NCBI GenBank assembly: GCA_902806215.1
Contig: CADCVT010000336.1
Span: 1 to 7,513, forward strand
Source: an uncultured Solirubrobacteraceae bacterium
Lineage (GTDB): Bacteria > Actinomycetota > Thermoleophilia > Solirubrobacterales > Solirubrobacteraceae
DNA: 7,513 nt
Direction: 5' to 3'
In this document: positions 1 through 5,746 of the stretch, piece by piece
Layout: every line of letters begins with the position of its first letter
How positions within the stretch are numbered: the first letter of the stretch is position 1
Notes under the pieces: model-generated
What the model was told of the DNA's origin: nothing
The model's input: the letters and a program-made list of their open reading frames with translations, nothing else
The model's database searches: none
Position numbers and translations under genes: made by a program

Positions 1-483
1 GGCGCCGCCTCCGCCGAGCTCAGGCTCCCCGACGCGGCCCGCGCGATCTTCGCGCTGCGCGTCGCCGCCGGCCTCGCGCTCATCGTCGTCGCCTTCGCCG
101 AGAAGCTCGCGACGCCCGACCTGGCGCTCGCCTTCCTGGCCGAGCACCCCGAGCTCAACGTCGCGCAGCAGTTCGGCCTCGGGATGAGCGACCTCGAGTT
201 CATCCGCGTCGCCGGTGCGATCGAGGTCCTCTTCGGCCTCCTGCTCGTCAGCGGCGCGCTGCCGCAGGCGATCATCCTCATCGCCGGCGTCCCCTTCAAC
301 GCGACGCTGTGGTTCTTCGGCAACACGGAGCTCGTGGGCCACCTGCCGATCTACGGCGCGATGCTGACGATCATCGTGTGGGGCTCGAGCGCCGAGCTGC
401 GCCCCCTCGTCAGCGGCTTCCCCTGGCGGTGGCGCCCGCGGACGCCGCATCGACGCCCGATGAACAGGGTTCTGGCCTCGTAG
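1..483 (+). CDS. DoxX-like integral membrane protein, 3' part (5' end outside window)
   Basis: The frame is open from base 1 to the TAG at 481-483, giving 160 visible residues; the true start lies upstream, and the ATG at 184 is internal because the residues before it continue the same hydrophobic architecture. Four likely membrane segments are visible at about residues 15-33, 66-85, 88-106 and 115-128. Features resembling DoxX-like proteins are the GxxEVxxG pattern in the second segment (G72, E75, G79), the polar stretch ELVGHLPIYG (110-119) before the last segment, and a short basic C-terminus (residues 140-155). DoxX-family proteins are small membrane proteins, some linked to quinone or thiol redox chemistry; the role of this one is unknown. 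Family assignment rests on topology and short motifs, so another four-helix membrane family is possible. The gene appears to end its transcription unit, because a strong hairpin begins at the stop codon. Confidence 0.65.
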   Translation, partial: GAASAELRLPDAARAIFALRVAAGLALIVVAFAEKLATPDLALAFLAEHPELNVAQQFGLGMSDLEFIRVAGAIEVLFGLLLVSGALPQAIILIAGVPFNATLWFFGNTELVGHLPIYGAMLTIIVWGSSAELRPLVSGFPWRWRPRTPHRRPMNRVLAS

Positions 484-498
484 GGGGCTCCGCCCCCT
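482..498 (+). terminator. GC-rich hairpin at the end of the DoxX-like gene
   Basis: AGGGGGC, loop TCC, GCCCCCT: a perfect 7-bp stem with a 3-base loop that starts within the stop codon. No T-run follows, so it is not a textbook intrinsic terminator, but U-poor hairpins are common after genes in high-GC actinobacteria. The stem is its own reverse complement and would also form on the other strand. The GGGGGCTCCGCCCCC core is the kind of element often dispersed between genes in high-GC genomes, so it could equally be a copy of a small interspersed palindrome. Confidence 0.5.
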
Positions 499-553
499 CA
501 CGACCCCCGAAGCGTAGTCAGCGAACTGCGTACACCCGCTGAGCGTGCTGTAC

Positions 554-588
554 TTCCGGCGCGCCGGTGGCAGGCCGGTGCGCCGGAA
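554..588 (+). repeat. Long inverted repeat (14-bp stem) upstream of the secreted-protein gene
   Basis: The left arm (554-567, TTCCGGCGCGCCGG) and right arm (575-588, CCGGTGCGCCGGAA) pair over 14 positions with a 7-base loop. The only imperfection, G563 against T579, is a G-U wobble in RNA. It ends 30 bases before the TTG start at 619 and lies 55 bases beyond the terminator-like hairpin of the preceding gene. It could be a second terminator, a 5'-leader structure of the downstream gene, or a dyad operator. No T-run follows it. The structure is seen directly; the role is undecided. Confidence 0.55.
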
Positions 589-604
589 CCGTTCACGCAG
601 GAGC

Positions 605-611
605 AGGGAGG
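605..611 (+). promoter_or_regulatory. Ribosome binding site deciding a TTG start
   Basis: AGGGAGG lies 7 bases before the TTG at 619. It is the best Shine-Dalgarno match in the window. It supports the TTG, which is directly followed by a typical signal peptide, as the true start. Confidence 0.7.
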
Positions 612-618
612 CAGGACC

Positions 619-1635
619 TTGATCACCTTCAGGAAGGCGCGCAACGCGCTCGCCGTCGCACTCACCGCAGCCGCCGCGCTGCCCGCCACGGCCGACGCCG
701 TGGTGGTCACCGTCACCGGGGACGACGGCAACCCGATCCCGTTCAACGGCGAGGTCTCGATCCGCAACATGGACGCGAAGGTCTCGATCGCGCCCTCCGG
801 CGGGGAGAAGATCAACTTCTCCGCCACGTTCGTCGGGCCCGACGGCGCGAACACCGCCACCCCGGTCTCGTGCCTGAGCAGCGGGACCACCCGCTCCATG
901 GAGTACCGCGGCAACGGCGCCTACACCGTCACGGTCCAGACGTACGGCGAGAAGGACTTCTCGTGCAAGACGCCCACGGGCGGGCCGTCGACCTACAAGT
1001 ACACGGTGAACGCCGGCGTCGCCCTCGCCGCGCCGCCGACGCGCGTGCTCATCCGCGCGCCCAACAGCTTCGTCACGCAGCCCGTCGTGCTGCCGATCTT
1101 CCAGAACCCGGGCGCGAGCACACACGAGATCCGCTACGCGGCCGGCGGCGTCATCGGGTCCGACGGCGCGATCAGCGGCCCGTCGGCCGAGGGCTTCGTC
1201 GACCGGACCACGGGCACGGTGCCGCTGCGCCTGACCACGCCGGGCCGCTACACGGTCGTGGCGCGCGCGAGGAGCGGACAGTTCTTCAGCCCCTGGAGCG
1301 CGCCGGTGTTCGTCGACGCGGTCGCGCCGTTCGACATCCAGTTCGCCCGCACGCCCGACGCGCGCGGCCCGAGCTACCGCATCGCGGTGACCGTGCGCGA
1401 GCTGTCGGCCGCGGGCAGCCGGGTCCGCCTCTCCTACGCGCGCGGCCGCAAGGGCGGGAAGTACCGCTCGCTCGGGAGCGTGAAGATCAACTCCAAGGGC
1501 GTCTTCACCAAGCGCTTCACGCTGCGGCGCAGCGGCACCTACCGGATGCGCTTCACGTACCCCGGTTCGGCCACGGTGGCCCCCGGCGTGATCGTCCAGC
1601 AGTTCCGGGTGAGCCGCCGGGTCAGCTTCGGCTAG
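619..1635 (+). CDS. Secreted beta-rich (Ig-like) protein of unknown function
   Basis: 338 residues from a TTG start, chosen for the strong ribosome site and because residues 1-27 form a classical Sec signal peptide: basic FRKAR, a hydrophobic Ala/Leu core, then an A-x-A site at ADA (25-27) before VVVT. The mature protein is Gly/Ser/Thr/Val-rich with alternating hydrophobic residues and no membrane anchor, lipobox or sorting motif, so it is probably released or loosely wall-bound. Three beta modules can be guessed: about 28-135 (two cysteines, C85 and C116, likely a disulfide), 136-235, and a basic C-terminal module about 236-335 with repeated R/K-x-x-Y strands. The last resembles Ig/bacterial-Ig-like modules of exported actinobacterial proteins. 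No catalytic motif is recognised, and no function is assigned. It appears to be monocistronic, and its last 14 bases overlap the end of the convergent transferase gene. Confidence 0.75.
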   Translation: MITFRKARNALAVALTAAAALPATADAVVVTVTGDDGNPIPFNGEVSIRNMDAKVSIAPSGGEKINFSATFVGPDGANTATPVSCLSSGTTRSMEYRGNGAYTVTVQTYGEKDFSCKTPTGGPSTYKYTVNAGVALAAPPTRVLIRAPNSFVTQPVVLPIFQNPGASTHEIRYAAGGVIGSDGAISGPSAEGFVDRTTGTVPLRLTTPGRYTVVARARSGQFFSPWSAPVFVDAVAPFDIQFARTPDARGPSYRIAVTVRELSAAGSRVRLSYARGRKGGKYRSLGSVKINSKGVFTKRFTLRRSGTYRMRFTYPGSATVAPGVIVQQFRVSRRVSFG

Positions 1636-1649
1636 CGGCCGCGGCGCTC
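1611..1649 (+). terminator. Possible weak bidirectional hairpin at a convergent gene end
   Basis: GAG and CGCCG (1611-1619) can pair with CGGCG and CTC (1642-1649) with one bulged base. Inside lies AGC-TTCG-GCT (1624-1633), which has a UUCG apical loop. It spans both stop codons of the overlapping convergent genes. The stem is broken by unpaired bases and no T-run follows on either strand, so this is only a candidate. Confidence 0.2.
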
Positions 1650-2707
1650 AGCACGCGATCGAGCACCCGCTCGGTCGCGTGCCCGTCCTCCAGGTGGCAG
1701 TACTTCTCAGCGAAGCGCGCGTAGCGCTCGGCGTAGTCCGTCCGGACGCCGTCGAGGTCGGCCAGCGCGTCGAGCAGCTCCGGGTTCGTCCGCACGAGCG
1801 GGCCCGGGGCCTCGGGCGCGAAGTCGAAGTAGAAGCCGCGCTGGCGCCCGACGTAGTCCTCGAGGTCGTAGGTGTAGAAGACCATCGGCTTGCCGGTGAC
1901 GGCGAAGTCGAACATCGTCGAGGAGTAGTCGGTGATCATCGCGTCGGCCGCGAGGTAGAGGTCGCTGACCTCCGGGTGGAACGACACGTCGATCACCGAC
2001 GCGTGCTTGGACGCCTCGAGCCGGCCGGTGAGCATGTAGTGCAGGCGCAGCAGCAGGACGTGGTCGTCGCCGAGGCGCTCGGCGAAGGCGTCGACGTCCA
2101 GATCGAGGCCGAACTCCGCCCCGTTGGCCCCGAAGACCACGTCGTCGCGCCAGGTCGGGGCGTAGAGGACGGCGGTCTTGCCGTCTCCGATCCCCAGGCG
2201 TTCACGGGTCGCGGCGCGGATCTTCTTGCCGTCCGGGCTGGTCAGTATGTCGTTGCGCGGATACCCTGACTCGATGACCTCGCCCTCGAAGCGGAACGCG
2301 CCACGAAGCGGCGCTGTGCTCGCCCGGTTCGGGGAGACGAGGTAGTCCCACTGGTCGACATCGCGCTGAAGCCGCTCCAGGCGGCCTTCGGGAGCCCAGA
2401 GCACGTCCCAGTGGATGCGCTTCAACGGGGTCCCGTGCCACGTCTGGAGGTAGACGGCCTCGCGACGCTTCGTCCACGCCAGATCGGTGTGGGTGTTGGC
2501 GATCACGAGGTCGGCCGCCTCGAGCGCCTCGATGCACTCGGGCGTGCCGTACTCGAGGGTCTCCACGCCCTCGGGAAAGCCCTGCAGATGCGCCGGATCG
2601 ACGAGCCAGAGCAGGTCGTGACCGGCGTCCGCAGCGGCCAGCGCCTCGTACAGCGCGCGGGGGCTGTCGGAGTACCGGCCTTCGAAGCTATGGAGAACGA
2701 TCTTCAC
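1622..2707 (-). CDS. CDP-glycerol glycerophosphotransferase family protein (TagB/TagF-like)
   Basis: 361 residues from a GTG start. AGGA lies 8 bases upstream of that GTG, and the conserved fold begins immediately (KIVLHSFEGRYSDSPRALYEAL). A longer open frame to 2884 would add an Arg-rich leader and run across the divergent dehydrogenase start, so it is rejected. Hallmarks of the Glyphos_transf family in order: YLQTWHGTPLKRI (86-98, H91), SGYPRND (147-153), VLYAPTWRDD (180-189), LLLRLHY (218-224, H223), and SDLYLAADAMITDYSSTMFD (248-267). Family members move glycerol or ribitol phosphate from a CDP-activated donor onto a lipid-linked acceptor or growing polymer at the inner face of the membrane; conserved histidines of the WHG and RxH motifs are essential in TagF. 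The catalytic domain is complete, with no extra N-terminal domain. Substrate and polymer cannot be told from the sequence. No other surface-polymer gene is in view. Confidence 0.85.
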   Translation of the reverse strand: MKIVLHSFEGRYSDSPRALYEALAAADAGHDLLWLVDPAHLQGFPEGVETLEYGTPECIEALEAADLVIANTHTDLAWTKRREAVYLQTWHGTPLKRIHWDVLWAPEGRLERLQRDVDQWDYLVSPNRASTAPLRGAFRFEGEVIESGYPRNDILTSPDGKKIRAATRERLGIGDGKTAVLYAPTWRDDVVFGANGAEFGLDLDVDAFAERLGDDHVLLLRLHYMLTGRLEASKHASVIDVSFHPEVSDLYLAADAMITDYSSTMFDFAVTGKPMVFYTYDLEDYVGRQRGFYFDFAPEAPGPLVRTNPELLDALADLDGVRTDYAERYARFAEKYCHLEDGHATERVLDRVLSAAAASRS

Positions 2708-2743
2708 TGTTGGAGTCCTGACCGGGCCGCACTGCAAGCGGCG

Positions 2744-2772
2744 TTGACGGGGTATGCACATCGACCCACGAT
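2744..2772 (+). promoter_or_regulatory. Candidate promoter for the dehydrogenase/HAD operon
   Basis: A TTGACG -35-like hexamer (2744-2749), a 17-base spacer and CACGAT (2767-2772) as a -10-like hexamer lie in the 92-base region between the divergent transferase and dehydrogenase genes. Transcription would start near 2779, giving a leader of about 20 bases. Spacing is ideal and the hexamers are plausible for a housekeeping actinobacterial sigma factor, but this is a pattern match only. No comparably good pair was found on the opposite strand for the transferase. Confidence 0.4.
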
Positions 2773-2799
2773 GCAGAGGCAAGAAATGGAACCCACCCC

Positions 2800-4293
2800 T
2801 TGACCGCGCCTTGGGCGCTCGCAGACCATACGCTCGACCGGCACGCCGGCCGGGTTGCCGTACCCACGTACGACCGCAACGCACTCACGCCGTCGGTCGT
2901 GCACATCAGCGTCGGCTCCTTCCACCGCTCCCACCAGGCGGTGTACTTCGACGATCTCGCCCAGCGCGGGATCTCGCGGGACTGGGGCCTCGTCGGCGTC
3001 GGCCTGCACCGGCCGGAGATGCGCGAGGCACTCACCGTGCAGGACGGCCTCTACACCGTCGTCTCACGCAGCGCCGCCGGCGACGAGGCGCGCGTCATCG
3101 GCGTCATCGGCCGCTACCACTACGCCCCTGAGGAGGGCGACGGCGTCCTGGCGGCCCTCGCGGACCCGCGCACGCGCGTGGTCACGCTGACGATCACCGG
3201 CTACGCCTACCACGTCGACCCGCGCACGGGCCTCTTCGACGAGCACGACCCCGCCGCCGCCGCCGAGCTTGCCGACGACGGTCACCCGACCTCCGCGCTC
3301 GGCTTCATCGTCGAGGGCCTCGCCCGCCGCCGCGCGGCCGGCCACCCCGGCTTCACCGTCATCTCCTGCGACAACGTGCCCGACAACGGATCGATGACGC
3401 GCACCGCCGTCGTCTCCTACGCGCGGCTGCGCGACGAGTCGCTCGCGGACTGGATCGACGAGCACGTCGCCTTCCCCAGCAGCATGGTCGACCGCATCAC
3501 GCCGCAGACCACGACCCGCGACCGCGACTGGGTCGAGGAGACGTTCGGCGTCGACGACCGCTGGCCGGTCATCACCGAGCCGTTCTCGCAGTGGATCATC
3601 GAGGACACGTTCTGCAACGGCCGCCCGCCGCTCGACGAGGTCGGCGTGCGGTTCGTCGACGACGTGCGCCCGTATGCGCTCATGAAGACGCGACTGCTCA
3701 ACGCGACGCACTGCGCGCTCGGGCACCTCGGCTCGCTCGCGGGGCTGCGCCGGATGGACGAGGCGATGGCCGACCCGGTCTTCGCCGCGTACGCCGACCG
3801 CCTCATGGCGTCGGTCGAGCCGCTCCTGCCGCCCGTCGGCGGCATCGACCTCGGCGAGTACCGCGCGGTCCTCCTCGAGCGCTTCGGCAACCCGAAGATC
3901 GGCGACTCGCTCGAGCGCCTGCGCCGCGCCGGCTCGGCGAAGCTGCCGCGCCACGTCCTGTCGTCGCTGCGCGAGGCCCGCGCCGCCGGGCTCCCGCACG
4001 AGCTCCTGCTGCTCGCGGTCGCGGGCTGGTGCCGGTCGCTGCGCGGCGTGGACGACGTGGGCCGGCTCCTGCGGATCGACGACCCGATGGGCGAGCGGCT
4101 GCACGAGCTCGCCGTCCTCGGCGGCACCGACCCGCGGGCGCTGCTGTTCGAGCGCTCGGTCTTCGGGACGATCGGTGACGACGCCGAGCTGGTCGCCGAG
4201 CTCGAGCGCGTGCTCGAGGCGATGGAGCGCGACGGCACGCGCGCGGTGGTCGCGGACGCCCTCCAGGCGTCCGATGCCATCCTCACCGCATGA
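2800..4293 (+). CDS. Mannitol dehydrogenase family polyol/hexonate oxidoreductase
   Basis: 497 residues, close to the length of long-chain mannitol 2-dehydrogenases. Start is TTG at 2800: no other plausible start lies in frame before the conserved fold, and a weak GGAA sits 8 bases upstream. The N-terminal Rossmann domain opens with VVHISVGSFHRSHQAVYFDD (33-52); the first glycine of the usual GxGxFHRxH motif is serine (S37). CDNVPDNG (190-197) matches the family CDN-NG signature. The catalytic K-x4-N-x2-H motif is intact in MKTRLLNATH (K296, N301, H304) and starts the helical C-terminal domain. Such enzymes interconvert a polyol and a ketose, or a hexonate and its keto acid, using NAD(P) in the cytoplasm. 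Mannitol, arabinitol, sorbitol, fructuronate and tagaturonate activities all occur in the family and cannot be separated here, so no symbol is given. Its stop overlaps the HAD gene start by ATGA, implying coupled translation and a shared substrate pathway. Confidence 0.9.
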   Translation: MTAPWALADHTLDRHAGRVAVPTYDRNALTPSVVHISVGSFHRSHQAVYFDDLAQRGISRDWGLVGVGLHRPEMREALTVQDGLYTVVSRSAAGDEARVIGVIGRYHYAPEEGDGVLAALADPRTRVVTLTITGYAYHVDPRTGLFDEHDPAAAAELADDGHPTSALGFIVEGLARRRAAGHPGFTVISCDNVPDNGSMTRTAVVSYARLRDESLADWIDEHVAFPSSMVDRITPQTTTRDRDWVEETFGVDDRWPVITEPFSQWIIEDTFCNGRPPLDEVGVRFVDDVRPYALMKTRLLNATHCALGHLGSLAGLRRMDEAMADPVFAAYADRLMASVEPLLPPVGGIDLGEYRAVLLERFGNPKIGDSLERLRRAGSAKLPRHVLSSLREARAAGLPHELLLLAVAGWCRSLRGVDDVGRLLRIDDPMGERLHELAVLGGTDPRALLFERSVFGTIGDDAELVAELERVLEAMERDGTRAVVADALQASDAILTA

Positions 4294-5030
4294 GCACCGG
4301 CTTCGAGCGCGTCGAGATCCTGCTGTGCGACGCCGACGGGAACCTCTTCCCGTCGGAGGAGCCGGCCTTCGACGCGTCGACCGAGGTCACGAACCGCGTG
4401 CTCGCAGAGCTCGGCATCGACCGCTCGTTCACCCCGGACGAGCTGCGCGGCGTCGCGGTGGGCAAGAACTTCCGCGCGACGATCACCGACCTCGCCGCCG
4501 AGCACGGGATCACGCTCGACCCCGACGTGCTCGAGCGCGAGGTGCTCGAGGAGAAGCGGGCGGTCAGCGCGCACCTCGCCGAGGTCCTGGGCCCCGATCC
4601 CGCGGTGCTCGAGCCGTTGACCGAGCTCGCACAGCGCTACCGGCTCGCCGCGGTCAGCTCGAGCGCCCTGACGCGCCTGGACGCCTGCTTCGAGGCCACC
4701 GGGCTCGCAGGGCTGTTCCCGGCGTCCGACCGCTACAGCGCCGAGGACTCGCTTCCCGCGCCGACGAGCAAGCCCGATCCCGCGATCTACCAGCTGGCCG
4801 GCGCGCGTCTGGGCGTCGAGGGCGACCGCGCGGTCGCGATCGAGGACGCCGTCGCCGGCGTCCGCTCGGCCGTCGCCGCGGGCTTCCCGTGCGTCGGCAA
4901 CGTGCTGTTCGTCGGGCCCGACGAGCGCGACGAGCGCATCGCCGCGCTGACCGACGCCGGCGCCGTGGCCGTCGTCGGCTCGTGGTGGGAGCTCTCGGAG
5001 CTCCTCACCGGGGCTGCCGCGACCGCCTAG
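4290..5030 (+). CDS. HAD-superfamily hydrolase, probable sugar or polyol phosphatase
   Basis: 246 residues from ATG at 4290, overlapping the dehydrogenase stop by four bases (ATGA). All four HAD motifs are present. Motif I is DADGNLF (D14 nucleophile, D16 acid/base), where the usual Thr after Gly is Asn18. Motif II is a serine of VSSS (about S123-S125). Motif III is SKPDP (K161), and motif IV is AIEDAVAGVRSA with E185/D186 as Mg ligands. An alpha-helical cap of subclass I type lies between motifs I and II (about residues 24-100). Spacing and the KPDP-x-IYQLA pattern resemble beta-phosphoglucomutase-like and sugar-phosphatase HADs. Coupling to a polyol dehydrogenase suggests that it removes phosphate from a sugar or polyol phosphate to make or spare that enzyme's substrate; this is inference. 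A phosphomutase role cannot be excluded. Confidence 0.85.
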   Translation: MSTGFERVEILLCDADGNLFPSEEPAFDASTEVTNRVLAELGIDRSFTPDELRGVAVGKNFRATITDLAAEHGITLDPDVLEREVLEEKRAVSAHLAEVLGPDPAVLEPLTELAQRYRLAAVSSSALTRLDACFEATGLAGLFPASDRYSAEDSLPAPTSKPDPAIYQLAGARLGVEGDRAVAIEDAVAGVRSAVAAGFPCVGNVLFVGPDERDERIAALTDAGAVAVVGSWWELSELLTGAAATA

Positions 5031-5040
5031 GACGCTAGGC
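5025..5040 (+). terminator. Small hairpin containing both convergent stop codons
   Basis: GCCTAG (5025-5030), loop GACG, CTAGGC (5035-5040). The left arm ends with the TAG of the HAD gene and the right arm begins with the complement of the TAG of the GDPD gene, so one 6-bp palindrome serves the ends of both genes. The stem is short and has no T-run, so terminator activity is uncertain; the symmetry may simply follow from two TAG stops placed four bases apart. Confidence 0.3.
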
Positions 5041-5685
5041 CGCCTGGGGCAGCTGCGCCGCGCCGGCCGCGCGGACGCGCTCTCCGGCGACGTCGGGCAG
5101 GTCGGTGATCACGCCGTCGACGCCGAGGGCGAGGACGCGGTCGATCGTGCGCTCGCCGTTAACCGTCCACGCGCGCATCGCGAGGCCGCGGGCGTGCGCC
5201 GCCGCGACGAACGCCGCGGTGAGCGCGCCGTGCCAGACGCCGACGCCGCAGGAGTGCTTGGCGACGCGGTCGAGCCGGCGCCCGGACGGCGCGTGGCGGA
5301 ACAGCGCCGCGTAGGAGACGTCCGGCCGGGCGAGCTTCATCCGCCGCAGCGCGCGGACGTCGAACGACTGGACGACCGCTAGGTCGACGAGGTCGTGGTC
5401 TACGAGCGCCTGGAGGGCACGGCCCTCCCACGACGGTTCGGGATCCTTGAGCTCCACGAGCCAGCGCGTGCTCCGGCCGTACCGCGAGAGCACCGCGTCG
5501 AGCGTCAGCGGCTCGCGGCCGGTGCGCTCCGTCGTGGTGTCGTGCAGGACGACGAGCTCGCCGTCCTGGGTCGCCCGAACGTCGAGCTCGAGCATGTCCG
5601 CGCCCTGAGCCAGGGCGAGGTCGTACGCGGCGAAGGTGTGCTCGGGCTCGTGTCCCGAGGCGCCGCGATGGGCGATGACGTCCAT
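5035..5685 (-). CDS. Glycerophosphodiester phosphodiesterase (GDPD), short cytoplasmic type
   Basis: 216 residues from the ATG at 5685, chosen because MDVIAHRGASG starts directly at the first strand of the TIM barrel, as in short bacterial GDPDs. An ATG 11 codons upstream (5718) is possible, and neither has a convincing ribosome site. Catalytic and metal residues of the family are all visible: HRG (H6, R7), PEHT (14-17), ELD (E33, D35), QDGELVVLHD (second catalytic His48), VELK (E78, K80), QSFD (106-109), AWTVN (ending N176) and GVDGVITDLPD near the C-terminus. The enzyme hydrolyses glycerophosphodiesters to glycerol 3-phosphate and an alcohol. No signal peptide is present, so it should act in the cytoplasm. 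It lies 61 bases downstream of fprA on the same strand (28 if the earlier ATG is used), so co-transcription is plausible, though no functional link is obvious. It ends four bases from the convergent HAD gene. Confidence 0.9.
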   Translation of the reverse strand: MDVIAHRGASGHEPEHTFAAYDLALAQGADMLELDVRATQDGELVVLHDTTTERTGREPLTLDAVLSRYGRSTRWLVELKDPEPSWEGRALQALVDHDLVDLAVVQSFDVRALRRMKLARPDVSYAALFRHAPSGRRLDRVAKHSCGVGVWHGALTAAFVAAAHARGLAMRAWTVNGERTIDRVLALGVDGVITDLPDVAGERVRAAGAAQLPQAA

Positions 5686-5746
5686 GTCCCCGAATAGAAC
5701 CCCTGCACAGAGGCCCATTCGTGACCGAGACGTGACGCCCGTGTGA

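Noticed and set aside
2771..2803. Ten-codon ATG mini-frame whose TGA overlaps the dehydrogenase TTG start, as a possible leader peptide
   Set aside because: It has no ribosome site, would begin upstream of the predicted transcription start, and shows no codon pattern typical of leader peptides.
2708..2884. N-terminal extension of the glycerophosphotransferase to an ATG at 2884
   Set aside because: The extra 59 residues are Arg-rich and unlike the family, and would overlap the divergent dehydrogenase coding region. GTG at 2707 has a ribosome site and starts at the first conserved strand.
3064..4104. Long open frame antisense to the dehydrogenase, and similar long frames opposite fprA and the transferase
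   Set aside because: They are Arg/Val/Ala-rich shadows produced by GC-biased third codon positions; the opposite strand has intact family motifs along the same stretch.
5621..5685. PEHT instead of PENT in the GDPD, as a possibly altered active site
   Set aside because: PEHT also occurs in GlpQ-type GDPDs, and all catalytic residues are present.
5686..5746. Repeated CGTGAC-like words between fprA and the GDPD gene as a possible operator
   Set aside because: The copies are short, irregularly spaced and imperfect; they are expected by chance in GC-rich DNA.
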